The translations under genes and the position numbers were made by a program. Positions 26,641-35,478 of a DNA stretch of 64,000 nt are shown here, one piece after another. A model generated the notes under the pieces. The model saw only the letters and a program-made list of their open reading frames with translations. It did no database searches and was not told the origin of the DNA. Source of the DNA: Ktedonospora formicarum (lineage in GTDB: Bacteria > Chloroflexota > Ktedonobacteria > Ktedonobacterales > Ktedonobacteraceae); NCBI RefSeq assembly GCF_016587355.1, contig NZ_BNJF01000002.1:992001-1056000 (forward strand), in the 5' to 3' direction. Within the stretch, counting starts at the first letter, position 1, and the number at the start of each line of letters is the position of its first letter.

Positions 26641-26790
26641 GCAACCTCGACGAACAAAACCGTGTCTATCCCTGGATGACGGTTAGTTTAATATTGTCCT
26701 GCATCCCCAAATGTTCGTCGAATGTTACCGTTTAAACATAGCTTTTTGTCATCACCAGCCACGGGTGGTCCTCGCCCGTGGTCTTTTTAT
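26640..26790 (+). ncRNA. Candidate structured RNA ending in a terminator
   Basis: A nested set of helices. TCGACGAACA (26647-26656) pairs perfectly with TGTTCGTCGA (26712-26721). Inside it AACCGT (26658-26663) pairs with ACGGTT (26679-26684), with a short ATC/GAT stem at its tip. This is followed by a strong terminator: CCACGGG (26759-26765), CCCGTGG (26775-26781), then TCTTTTTAT. It lies about 190 bases before trmB. It could be a small RNA or an attenuated leader. No known riboswitch or 6S consensus was recognised. Confidence 0.45.
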
Positions 26791-26976
26791 CCCCATCATC
26801 CTCGCGGTGATATAGCTTCCCTTAGCGTATCACGCCTAATGTGATGCTCTTATTGATTACGGTCGAGCGCTACCCGTAGCAGTTGTTGCTGTGAAAGGAG
26901 CGCTCTATGCGCTGTCAAATAGTAAGCCTTCAGTCTTACCTCTTGCTGAATTGCCATTTGTTGAGAGGGGGCGAAG

Positions 26977-27654
26977 ATGCCTAGAAGAACCGTCTTCCGG
27001 CGTTTAGCCCATATATCGCTGAACCAAGAGATAAGGGAACGGTATCTGATGACGTTCTCTGCGCGCTGGCTCTATCATCATATCCAGCACTTCCCTATGT
27101 TGACCTCCGAGGCGCTGTTCGGTAATCAGAGGCCCCTGGAGTTAGAGATTGGCTGCGGTTTCGGCGAATTCCTCTGCGCACTTGCCGAGGCCAACCCTAC
27201 CGCCAATTTCCTTGGCATTGATATCTCAGAGTCATCGCTCCTGCAAGCAGCCTCTCAGGCTGCAAAGCTTAACCTGATGAATATCAAGTTTATTGCTGCC
27301 AATGCTCGCCAGCTTTATCCGCTGTTTGCACCTGATTCCTTGCAGGCCGTTTATCTACATTTCCCCGATCCCAACCGGAGACGCAAATTCCGCAAGCGGC
27401 AAATTTTTACGCCGGTGTTGCTGGATACTGTCTCGCGAGCCTTACGCCCAGATGGTTATTTAAGTGTGATGACGGATCATAGCGAGTACTTCCATGAAAT
27501 GCTCGAACTCATAGAGCAGGATCATCGCTTTGAGAAGACTCATGCTGAGAGGTACCTATCTGGCTTTGGCGCACCCATCATATCGCGCTACCAACGCCTC
27601 TGGGAGCGTCATGGATTGCCAACCCTGCGTTTTGAAGTACGTAGGCGCTTGTAG
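26977..27654 (+). CDS. trmB: tRNA (guanine-N7)-methyltransferase
   Basis: A 225-residue TrmB that would methylate G46 of tRNAs with SAM. Motif I is LELEIGCGFGEFL; the family-defining block YLHFPDPNRRRKFRKRQI includes the catalytic Asp and the basic tRNA-contacting run. Next is MTDHSEYF. The length is normal for the family. GAGAGGGGGCG precedes the ATG. It stands alone with its own terminator. Confidence 0.93.
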   Translation: MPRRTVFRRLAHISLNQEIRERYLMTFSARWLYHHIQHFPMLTSEALFGNQRPLELEIGCGFGEFLCALAEANPTANFLGIDISESSLLQAASQAAKLNLMNIKFIAANARQLYPLFAPDSLQAVYLHFPDPNRRRKFRKRQIFTPVLLDTVSRALRPDGYLSVMTDHSEYFHEMLELIEQDHRFEKTHAERYLSGFGAPIISRYQRLWERHGLPTLRFEVRRRL

Positions 27655-27673
27655 TCAATGATACATATAGCCA

Positions 27674-27714
27674 GGAGCATAGCGGAGGGACTTACACTCA
27701 CTCCGCTATGCTCC
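27674..27714 (+). terminator. Hairpin after trmB
   Basis: A perfect 14-base stem, GGAGCATAGCGGAG (27674-27687) with CTCCGCTATGCTCC (27701-27714), loop of 13. The T-tail is weak. Confidence 0.6.
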
Positions 27715-27780
27715 GCCTCTTCTCAGCCTGTGCCTAATACTGCTTTAAGAACTGGTAAGTGTCAGTCAACCGATTCTATA

Positions 27781-27832
27781 AGTGCTTACAACGCGAAGGC
27801 TCATAAAGTGCTTACAACGCGAAGGCTCATAA
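27781..27832. repeat. 26-bp tandem duplication
   Basis: Two perfect head-to-tail copies (27781-27806 and 27807-27832) beginning AGTGCTTACAACG. It lies just beyond the stop codon of the converging MFS gene. Confidence 0.9.
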
Positions 27833-27835
27833 TTC

Positions 27836-29077
27836 TCAGGAATTATTTGATGGCTTATTGGCTCGTACTGCTCGTGCTGGCAACCTACGTTCGAGCCAGA
27901 GCATGCTTATACCCGAAGCGGATATCAATATCACCAACAGTATCCATGGTAGAGTAGGCGTTACCACATATAGGAGTGAAAAGAGTGCTGGTGCCAAGGC
28001 ACTGGCAATCCCCCATACGAATTCGTACGTTGCCAGATAGCGCCCACGTTGGCTTGCTGGAGCTAGATCAGCAATCAGAGCGCTTACGGCTGGACCATAC
28101 AGTAAAGATGCCAGGGTGTGAATAGCTACGGCAAGGAAGAGGTAGGGTATGAGTATAGTGCGAGAGATGAGCAGTGCTATTGCAAAAAAGCTACATGATA
28201 CTCCCCATGTAAGTGCAGCCGCTCCTATAGATCTGGTGCGGCGATATGGTTCCAGAATTCGAACAACGAGCGTTTGACCGCCGATGATCAGGAGCGAATT
28301 GAGCATCAAAGCAGACCCCGGTATCCAGCCTGGGGCATGAACTGCTTCGGTTACATAGACTGGGAGAGCTATCGTTAGCATCAAGGCACAGAGAGGAAAG
28401 GTGACATTGCAAAGCAAAAAAACAAGGAACAGGTGGTTTTGCCAGATGGTTCCAACAGGTTCCTTTGCTACTTGCATATGATGTCTTTGTTCTGGCTCTG
28501 GCAAACGCAGCAAAAGACAACCTGCCACCAGGTAACAGAGCGCACTACACCCTATCAGTAGATGATACATGTCTGGATTATTCGTTGCCATGACAAAGCC
28601 TGCTAGAAACCCTCCGATGCCCAGGCCGATATTACGTATGGCTCCAACAAGTCCAAACCAGCGATCCCGCTCATGAGGAGAGGCTATATCCACGATAAGC
28701 GAGGCACTTGCCGCGAAGAATACTCTGCTCCCCATTGTTACCAGAAATGCCGTACCAAACAAGGAAGAAAGCGTATGCACGAAGAGATAGCCAAGAAAAC
28801 CGAACGCCTGGATGATTTGGCTAATAGCGGTTATATGTCGAGCGCCAAATCGATCTACCAGATTTCCTGTAATCAGCGACAATGGAAGTGTGCAGACAGT
28901 AGCGATAGTCAGGGTTAGCCCGATGGCTGGCAATGGTAGGTTGGCTGTGACTTGAAAGTAGAGAACTGAAAGCGGTAGAAAGAGTCCCGCTCCAAATGCA
29001 TCAACGATCAATACTAGCAGAAATCCGTATTTACCCCGTGTTTCCGGAAAACCAAAGTGGTCTTTCCATTTGCTCAT
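27836..29077 (-). CDS. MFS transporter, probable drug exporter
   Basis: A 413-residue major facilitator with twelve hydrophobic segments. The loop 2-3 signature GNLVDRFGARH and the loop 8-9 region fit multidrug or MdtH-like exporters. GAGGAGAAG is 5 bases before the ATG at 29077. A very stable hairpin sits in its leader just before the ribosome site, so expression may be controlled by attenuation. The substrate is unknown. Confidence 0.88.
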   Translation of the reverse strand: MSKWKDHFGFPETRGKYGFLLVLIVDAFGAGLFLPLSVLYFQVTANLPLPAIGLTLTIATVCTLPLSLITGNLVDRFGARHITAISQIIQAFGFLGYLFVHTLSSLFGTAFLVTMGSRVFFAASASLIVDIASPHERDRWFGLVGAIRNIGLGIGGFLAGFVMATNNPDMYHLLIGCSALCYLVAGCLLLRLPEPEQRHHMQVAKEPVGTIWQNHLFLVFLLCNVTFPLCALMLTIALPVYVTEAVHAPGWIPGSALMLNSLLIIGGQTLVVRILEPYRRTRSIGAAALTWGVSCSFFAIALLISRTILIPYLFLAVAIHTLASLLYGPAVSALIADLAPASQRGRYLATYEFVWGIASALAPALFSLLYVVTPTLPWILLVILISASGISMLWLERRLPARAVRANKPSNNS

Positions 29078-29097
29078 ATATCTTCTCCTCCAAACGA

Positions 29098-29151
29098 AAA
29101 GAAGAGGAGCTGGCGGCTACCTTTTTGGTAGCTTGCCAGCTCCTCTTCTTT
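29098..29151 (-). promoter_or_regulatory. Leader hairpin / attenuator of the MFS gene
   Basis: A 17-base stem (AAAGAAGAGGAGCTGGC and its complement) plus a 6-base inner stem (GCTACC/GGTAGC) with a T5 loop. On the minus strand it is followed by CTTTTCGTTT and then the ribosome site. Upstream AGCTTG could pair with CAAGCT in the hairpin, a possible antiterminator. Confidence 0.5.
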
Positions 29152-29376
29152 AGAAAACAAGCTCCTTGAAATATAGGATGCTTGCTTAGATTTCGGTGCT
29201 TCTTATGTGTTTGACACGTTAAGAAGCCAGAGGAAAGTGGGTAACACCCACAAGAGAGATCGCTCTATAAGAATATTTAGCGCTATAAATGCTCTGGGAT
29301 AAGCGCTTTTGATATCAGGAGCGTTTCCCGGCTGGAATGGCTATAGAAACAATGAACCCAATTGATAATATACTGT

Positions 29377-29422
29377 CGCCAGATGCGGCCAGGCTGTTTG
29401 GTGAGCCGGGCCACATCTGGCG
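29377..29422 (-). terminator. Terminator of the ABC importer operon
   Basis: CGCCAGATG (29377-29385) pairs with CATCTGGCG (29414-29422), with GGCC and GGCT inner pairs, 37 bases beyond the stop codon of the last permease gene. Confidence 0.65.
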
Positions 29423-29459
29423 GCATATTTATCACGCGTAAGAGCGTTTCGCCTGGAGA

Positions 29460-30386
29460 CTAACCTTTGACGGAGCCAGCCAGGATACCGCGAACGAAGA
29501 AACGCTGCATTGAGAAGAAGACTACCAGGGGCAGCGCCATTGAGATAAAGGCCGCTGCGGTCAAAACCTGATAGTTATTGCCGTACGTGTTCACAAGGTT
29601 AGCAATCGACAGTGTCATAGGTGCGCTCTGTGGATTACCACCCAGGAAGATCAGAGAGATTAATAGATCATTCCAGACCCACATAAACTGGAAGATTGCT
29701 AGCGAAGCCAGAGCTGGAACCGAGAGCGGGAGAATGATGCTAAAGAAGACGCGCACATGTGATGCGCCATCGATATGTGCCGACTCCATCAAGTCGCCAG
29801 GAAGCGCGGCGAAGAAGTTGCGTAGCAGGTAGATGGAGAAGGGCAGACCGAACGCGGTATGCGCGATCCAGACAGCGGCATACTGTCCCGTCAATCCCAG
29901 GTCGGTATACAGGTACAGGACTGGAACCAGCGAAATCTGGAGCGGAATAATCTGTAAGGCCACAATGCCCAGGAAGATCCAGTTACGGCCAGGGAAGTTC
30001 ATCCAGGCAAAGGCATATGCCGCGAAAGCCCCTAGAATCAAAGGCAAAATGGTTCCCGGTACCGCGATAATGATGCTATTGAGAAATGCCTGACCGAAGC
30101 CCTGAGCATGAATAACGTCCGCATAATTCTGAAGCGTGAAGGCCCAGGGAGGAACCAGCCCGCTCCACCAGCCACTTGTATTAATATCCGTACCGGGTCG
30201 GAATGAGCTCACAAAGAGTCCAAAAGTGGGGACGGACCACAGAAGTCCAATGACTACCGCGAGCGCCGTAAAGAGGCCATTGCTCACGCCTCGGACCAGA
30301 TAGCGGCTCATCTTCTGGCGCTCAAGATCCCGTATCTGGGCTTCGCGCGAAGGAACTGTTATCTGCTCTGATTTTGTTATGCTCAT
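29460..30386 (-). CDS. Sugar ABC transporter permease (MalG/UgpE type)
   Basis: A 308-residue permease with six membrane segments and the EAA loop ESAHIDGASHVRVFFSIILP that docks the ATPase. It pairs with the upstream permease, with which it overlaps by four bases (ATGA). It belongs to the carbohydrate-uptake CUT1 family. The N-terminal cytoplasmic tail of about 35 residues is longer than usual. Confidence 0.93.
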   Translation of the reverse strand: MSITKSEQITVPSREAQIRDLERQKMSRYLVRGVSNGLFTALAVVIGLLWSVPTFGLFVSSFRPGTDINTSGWWSGLVPPWAFTLQNYADVIHAQGFGQAFLNSIIIAVPGTILPLILGAFAAYAFAWMNFPGRNWIFLGIVALQIIPLQISLVPVLYLYTDLGLTGQYAAVWIAHTAFGLPFSIYLLRNFFAALPGDLMESAHIDGASHVRVFFSIILPLSVPALASLAIFQFMWVWNDLLISLIFLGGNPQSAPMTLSIANLVNTYGNNYQVLTAAAFISMALPLVVFFSMQRFFVRGILAGSVKG

Positions 30387-31288
30387 CGCATTGCCTCCTC
30401 AGCCTTCATACGGCGGACATTAATATACATGACGGGAATAATCGTGATCAGCAGGATCACTGCTAGCGCGCTTGACTGGCCATAATTACTGAATGTGAAT
30501 AACTGATTATAGAACTCCAATGCCACCACATCGGTCTTGAAGTTGCCACCAGTCATAACATATACCACGTCAAAGATCTTGAGGATATTGATAATCATGG
30601 TCGTAACGACGACAGCCATTGTACCCTGAATCATTGGAATGGTAATGCGCCAGAACATCACGAAGCGACTAGCGCCATCAATCTTAGCGGCCTCAATGAT
30701 CTCATCGGGAATACCTTTCAGCGCTGCTGAAAGAATGACCATGCAGAAGCCTGCCCACATCCAGGTGTAAACGATAATCAGCATAAAATTGCTGATATTG
30801 GGGTCCTGTAGCCAGGCGTGTGGCTGCCCACCAAAGAGAGTCGTGATAGCGTTGAGCAAGCCAGTCTGTGTCTGACCTGCCGGGTCAAACTTATAGACGA
30901 AGCGCCAGATAACGCCAGCAGCTACAAAAGAGATCGCCATTGGGAGGAAGAGAGCCGATTTGACAACGCTCTCAACCTTGACGCGATCAACCATGACAGC
31001 GATGATCAGGCCCAATCCAACTGTCAGGATGGTCGCCAGAACCAACCAGATCAAATTGTTTTTCAACACTTCGAGCATGGTTGCATTGGTAAAAATGCGC
31101 TGATAGTTCCTGAGACCGACAAACTCAATGGAATTTTTATCCAAAAAGCTCAGATAGACGGTGTACAGTAAAGGATAGATGAAAAAGGTAAGATCCAGTA
31201 TCAGAGCGGGCGCGACCCAGATCCAGGCCGGCCAATAGATGGGGCTGCGGCCCTTTTGTGAGCGGGCCACGGCTAGTTGTTTTGCCAT
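30383..31288 (-). CDS. Sugar ABC transporter permease (MalF/UgpA type)
   Basis: A 301-residue permease with six membrane segments and the EAA loop IEAAKIDGASRFVMFWRITI. It is the first permease of the importer, 201 bases downstream of the binding-protein gene with a hairpin between them. CUT1 family; together with the second permease it would form the membrane channel. No ATPase is encoded nearby. Confidence 0.93.
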   Translation of the reverse strand: MAKQLAVARSQKGRSPIYWPAWIWVAPALILDLTFFIYPLLYTVYLSFLDKNSIEFVGLRNYQRIFTNATMLEVLKNNLIWLVLATILTVGLGLIIAVMVDRVKVESVVKSALFLPMAISFVAAGVIWRFVYKFDPAGQTQTGLLNAITTLFGGQPHAWLQDPNISNFMLIIVYTWMWAGFCMVILSAALKGIPDEIIEAAKIDGASRFVMFWRITIPMIQGTMAVVVTTMIINILKIFDVVYVMTGGNFKTDVVALEFYNQLFTFSNYGQSSALAVILLITIIPVMYINVRRMKAEEAMR

Positions 31289-31380
31289 TTCCCTGCATCC
31301 TTTGCTATTGCAAGGGTTGTGCAGTCATCCTATGCTATTTCCACACAACCAGCTTCACTTCTTAACTATTAAGTCGCCAG

Positions 31381-31423
31381 GTGAAGGGATCGAGAAAGCG
31401 AGGAGCGTTATCGACCCTTTCAC
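31381..31423 (-). promoter_or_regulatory. Hairpin between binding protein and permease genes
   Basis: A 13-base arm starting GTGAAGGG pairs with its partner ending CCTTTCAC with one mismatch and one G-T pair. Such intercistronic hairpins often reduce read-through so that binding protein exceeds permease. Confidence 0.5.
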
Positions 31424-31489
31424 TATCCTGAGTTGGCTGGAGAAGCCAGCTTATAGATGAGCCTAACTCCTCCGACCAACTAAAGCCAA

Positions 31490-32881
31490 CTAGGACTCGT
31501 AAGCCTGTTGTGCTGTGCTTTCCAGTGACTGTAGAATGCTATCCAACTGTGATGGATCGCTAACAAACGAGACCATGCCCTTCCAGTACGCAGTTTGCAG
31601 GGCGGCGGGTAGCAGGTCGCCAGCGCCGATCCTGAAGGATGTGGCATTGAGCATCTGCTGAGCAGCCAGGCGAACGACATCATTGGGATAGAGGTTCAGA
31701 TCAACTTTCTTGTTGACGGAGGTCGCGCCGCCGCGTTTGACCCAGATGGACTGGCCTTCAGCCGATGACATGAATTCCGCGAACTGGCGTGTGCCGTCGT
31801 TATCTTTGAAGGCTGCCAGGATGTCGACGCCACCAGTGACGGCTCCCTTGTACTTGGGATCGATGGTGGGGAAGTTGAAGAAGGTGAAGTCCTCGCCGGC
31901 CTTCAGCTTCGGATACTGTGCGCTGATGAAACCAGAGGCGAAGTCGCCCAGGTAGTACATGTAAGCCTTCGCGGGACTTGAGAATGGCTGGTAAGAAGCA
32001 TCCTGGAAGTTGGTCGCCACAATGGCCTGAGGAGCACCGTTGATGTAGTGCTTGCCAGTCACGATCTTGCCGAACATCGAGATAGCGTCTTTAATGCTGG
32101 CGTGTGTCCAGGGGATCTTATGGCTGGTCCACTGGTCATACATCTCAGGGCCATACTTGTTGATGTAGATCTCTGCGACCCAGTCGGTAGCAGGCCAACC
32201 GCTAGAGGCCGCGCTCTCAATGCCCATTGACCAGGGGTATTTGCCCTGACCCGCGATCTTGTCAGAGAGGGCGATCATAGCATCCCAGGTTTCGGGAATA
32301 GTGCCGCCAACTTCCTTGAAGCTTTTGGGGCTATACCAGATGGTGCCCTTGGTGTTGGCCTTGGGAAGCACACCGTAGAGGTGATCCTGGAATGAGGCCA
32401 CATCGATCCAGGTCTGCGAGTACTCCTCTTTGATTTTGTTCATGTCGATGAACGGATCAAATGCTATCAGCTTGTTCTGGCCCGCCAGTTCATGGAACTT
32501 GTCGATGCTAGGCATACCAGCCATATCTGGTGGGTTGTTGCCTTTGAGGCGAGTCGTCAAGACGGCATTGGTGTCGCGAGTGGACTCAATGTTGACCTTG
32601 ATGTTGGTTTTCTGGGTGAAAGCCGATGTGATAGCTTTGAAGGAATCCAGTTCTTCACCGCTCCACTGCCCCAAAATGTCAATGCTGCTGACTTTGGCAG
32701 GTGTACCATTGGTTGTGTTAGGAGCACCCCCACAGGCTGCCAGCAAGGCTGAGGCCGCGCTGACACTGAGACCGGCTGCCGTAGCCTTTTGTAGAAACTC
32801 GCGACGTGGCATACTCTGCGTAGCAAAGTTCTCGACGAGTTGATCCAGGTCCTTCCGTTTTTGACGGTTGAAGATTGCCAT
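31490..32881 (-). CDS. Sugar ABC transporter solute-binding lipoprotein
   Basis: A 463-residue family-1 extracellular binding protein. The N-terminus is unusual: about 22 cytoplasmic residues, a Tat-like MPRREFLQKATAAGLS segment with twin Arg at 26-27, then a lipobox SALLAAC with C50 as lipidation site. It would therefore be exported folded and then lipid-anchored. The mature part has the GAVTGGVDILAAF and FMSSAEGQSIW features of CUT1 binding proteins. GAGGAGGGTC precedes the ATG. It is the first gene of the importer operon. Confidence 0.92.
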   Translation of the reverse strand: MAIFNRQKRKDLDQLVENFATQSMPRREFLQKATAAGLSVSAASALLAACGGAPNTTNGTPAKVSSIDILGQWSGEELDSFKAITSAFTQKTNIKVNIESTRDTNAVLTTRLKGNNPPDMAGMPSIDKFHELAGQNKLIAFDPFIDMNKIKEEYSQTWIDVASFQDHLYGVLPKANTKGTIWYSPKSFKEVGGTIPETWDAMIALSDKIAGQGKYPWSMGIESAASSGWPATDWVAEIYINKYGPEMYDQWTSHKIPWTHASIKDAISMFGKIVTGKHYINGAPQAIVATNFQDASYQPFSSPAKAYMYYLGDFASGFISAQYPKLKAGEDFTFFNFPTIDPKYKGAVTGGVDILAAFKDNDGTRQFAEFMSSAEGQSIWVKRGGATSVNKKVDLNLYPNDVVRLAAQQMLNATSFRIGAGDLLPAALQTAYWKGMVSFVSDPSQLDSILQSLESTAQQAYES

Positions 32882-32915
32882 TAGACCCTCCTCGCGCTAA
32901 AGAGCGCATCATGTA

Positions 32916-32955
32916 AATATATATTCGTAAATGGGTTGGTATCAATCATTGATAC
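32916..32955 (-). promoter_or_regulatory. Promoter and operator of the importer operon
   Basis: On the minus strand TTGATA (32940-32945) and TATATT (32916-32921) are 18 bases apart. The palindrome GTATCAATCATTGATAC (32939-32955, 8-base arms) overlaps the -35 box, consistent with repression by an unlinked regulator. Confidence 0.55.
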
Positions 32956-33045
32956 TGACCCAGAAAAGTGTCAACAAGAATCCGCGACAGGGACTTTTAC
33001 GACCCTGAATGTCGAAGTTGGAAATGATTGCTAGTGTAGTGTTAT

Positions 33046-34365
33046 TTATCCAACGGCCTTCCAAATCTGGATGGTTTTATCCCAGCTGCCCGAAGCGATC
33101 TGCCTGCCATTTGGAGACCAGGCCAGGGTAGTGACGATATCAGTATGGCCGTTGAAGGTCAGGCGTGTAGTGCCGTCATCAGCGTTCCAAACTTGAACCA
33201 GATTATCGAATCCTCCAGAGGCAATTTCGTTGCCATTGGGAGACCAGGCTAGGGCGTTAATTTCTTTTGAATGCCCTGTATAGGTCAGGTAGAGCTTGCC
33301 TGTAGTGGCATCCCAAACTTGTACTGAATTATCGCGACCGCCAGAAGCGATCTTAGTGCCATCAGGAGACCATGCCAGAGCATTTATAGGATGTCCCGGT
33401 GTGGTAATGTAGTTGTAGTTGAGATAAGTGAAACCGGTTTTCGCATCCCAGACCATGACATTCGTGTCGCGACCGCCAGAAGCGATCTTAGTGCCATCAG
33501 GAGACCATGCCAGGGTATTCACAAAGTCAACATGTTTTGTATAGTTGATGAGGCGCTGCCCGGTAAAAGCTTGCCAGACCTGGACGGTATGATCCCAGCT
33601 GCCCGAAGCAATATATAGCCCATTGGGAGACCATGCCACAGTGCTTACCTCTTCACGATGTCCGGTATAGGTGAGCATCGTCTTGCCGGTAAAGGCATTC
33701 CAGACCTGGACCGTGCGGTCCCAACTGCCCGAGGCGATATATTTTCCATCGGGAGACCATGCCAGAGCATCAACCAGTTCGTTATGCCCTGCGTAGATGT
33801 TGACAAGCTCGCCCGATTTGGCTTTCCAGACTCGAATTGTGTGATCCCAACTGCCCGAAGCGACATATTGTCCATCAGGGGACCACGCGACCACGCTTAC
33901 GAAACCATTGTGCTGGCGGTAAATCAGTGAGGCTGTACCTGACTGGTTGGCGCGGCTCACCGATGCGTAGTAGAGCTGTCCCAGTAGAACGACACAAATC
34001 AGGATGCTTGCTACCGTGAGTAACGGAAAAGTTTTCTGTATGGTACGAAAAAATGAACGGCGTTGGATTGGATAATCGTGTCGAGATATTCGTGAGCGAC
34101 GAATATCCATCACTGGCGATGCATGTATTTTCTCATTGTTATTATATTGCTCAATGAGAAGAGATATGCGTGGGATTGGCTTGACCGCTGGCTCTGGCAG
34201 GCTTTTAAGAGCGACTACGAGCAGCTGATAATCGTGTTGCGCCTCTCGGCAGGCCGCGCAAGTTGCTACATGAGCGTCTAGCGTTTCCCGTTCGCAGGCG
34301 GACAGATCTTCGCGTTTGCGCGCCAATTGTTCCGCCCATCTGGCACATGGGGCTTGCGCGTTCAT
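33046..34365 (-). CDS. Membrane anti-sigma factor fused to a WD40 propeller
   Basis: A 439-residue protein in three parts. Residues 1-50 are a zf-HC2 anti-sigma zinc finger with H32, C36 and C39. A single membrane segment lies at about 108-129. The rest is seven WD40 repeats, each with an AWSPDG and a SGSWD-type turn, enough for one closed seven-blade propeller outside the membrane. The start overlaps the end of the sigma gene by four bases (ATGA), so the two are coupled. It should hold the sigma factor until the propeller senses something. The repeats are highly alike, which suggests recent internal duplication. Confidence 0.88.
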   Translation of the reverse strand: MNAQAPCARWAEQLARKREDLSACERETLDAHVATCAACREAQHDYQLLVVALKSLPEPAVKPIPRISLLIEQYNNNEKIHASPVMDIRRSRISRHDYPIQRRSFFRTIQKTFPLLTVASILICVVLLGQLYYASVSRANQSGTASLIYRQHNGFVSVVAWSPDGQYVASGSWDHTIRVWKAKSGELVNIYAGHNELVDALAWSPDGKYIASGSWDRTVQVWNAFTGKTMLTYTGHREEVSTVAWSPNGLYIASGSWDHTVQVWQAFTGQRLINYTKHVDFVNTLAWSPDGTKIASGGRDTNVMVWDAKTGFTYLNYNYITTPGHPINALAWSPDGTKIASGGRDNSVQVWDATTGKLYLTYTGHSKEINALAWSPNGNEIASGGFDNLVQVWNADDGTTRLTFNGHTDIVTTLAWSPNGRQIASGSWDKTIQIWKAVG

Positions 34366-35006
34366 CGCTTCTTTCCTCCTTTGCGTACTGGACGTGCAGA
34401 CCCTTCATGCTTGAGATATATCTGGCGCAGGTCTTCTAATCCTCGACTTACATACTTACTCACGCTGGTTTCCTTCATATCTAACAAGGTTGCGATCTTA
34501 CTCTGTGGAAGATCTTCGATAAGATATAAAATAAGACAAGGACGATAGGTCGGGGATACTTTTACGAGTGCGGCCCGTAAGAGTTCAATGTCTTCGACTC
34601 TCTTCTCCGGCCCTTCTACATATGGTTCACTCGCCTGCTCCAGGTAGTTTTCTAGTGATATCTCTTTCTGGCGTTTTGCATATTTCTTTTGGTAAGTATA
34701 GGCACAATTGGTCGCGATGCGATATAGCCAGCCAACGAAGCTGACTGGCGAACGCAGCCCAGGCAAAGATGACCAAACTTTAACGAAGGTTTCTTGAGTC
34801 AGCTCGCAGCCAATACCATCATTGCCTACCATGCGACTCAAGTATCTGCATATTTGGCTGTTGTAGCGTTCATAAAGTGCCTCAAAGGCCCTGATGTTTC
34901 CTCTTTGAGCCTGGACAACGAGAATTTCCATCTCGGCATCGTCAGTGGGCGCTTCGACCTTTTGATTTGCGCCCGAGAATGTGCGATCCTCGATCAGATA
35001 CGACAT
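34362..35006 (-). CDS. ECF RNA polymerase sigma factor
   Basis: A 214-residue extracytoplasmic-function sigma factor. Region 2 is at about residues 30-100 (FEALYERYNSQICRYL, then GCELTQETFVKVW and FVGWLYRIATNCAY); region 4 is at about 140-195 (LLRAALVKVSPTYRPCLILY, then PQSKIATLLDMKETSVSKYV). AAGGAGCG precedes the ATG. It is followed and coupled to its WD40-containing anti-sigma factor. The gene carries its own basic C-terminal tail (RPVRKGGKKR). Confidence 0.92.
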   Translation of the reverse strand: MSYLIEDRTFSGANQKVEAPTDDAEMEILVVQAQRGNIRAFEALYERYNSQICRYLSRMVGNDGIGCELTQETFVKVWSSLPGLRSPVSFVGWLYRIATNCAYTYQKKYAKRQKEISLENYLEQASEPYVEGPEKRVEDIELLRAALVKVSPTYRPCLILYLIEDLPQSKIATLLDMKETSVSKYVSRGLEDLRQIYLKHEGSARPVRKGGKKR

Positions 35007-35414
35007 TGTTACGCTCCTTGCAAACAGACACCTTCGTCTTTTTCTTCCTCGTTCAATTAGTGCATTTATGTTTAATTATTGCGTTAATGAGAATGCTTAC
35101 CTGATATGTATCCTCTCCTAATTGCCCTCTCATTAGTAAAGACTCTCAATATATGGAAAATCTGACAGCAAATTCCGGCGAGACCATAAATTCGCGAATC
35201 TTTTCAATTTCTTGGTCGATGGGCCTCCAACAATTGATGATTTGCGGATGTCATGAGGTATAACACCAGAGAGGGATACATTGATGTTTTACTATACGCC
35301 CTTCGTATTCCGGAGGCAACACCTCTGCGACCCCAAAGGACCCCAAATTAGACGAATGAGGATAATTATGGCGTGTTGTGAGAATATTAGGAAGAATATA
35401 CCATCTACTCTGGG
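35007..35414. other. Non-coding region upstream of the sigma gene
   Basis: It holds the leader and promoter area of the ECF operon on the minus strand. No gene with a convincing start was found; frames on either strand read through the hairpin at 35415. Confidence 0.45.
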
Positions 35415-35473
35415 AGACAAGGAATGAGGGGTTAAATCGGCAAAATGCCGATTTAACCCCTCATTCCTTGTCT
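35415..35473. terminator. 28-bp perfect hairpin after the dioxygenase gene
   Basis: Arms 35415-35442 and 35446-35473 are exact complements with an AAA loop. TTTTCTTTAT follows on the plus strand. It begins six bases beyond the dioxygenase stop codon. Confidence 0.8.
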
Positions 35474-35478
35474 TTTCT

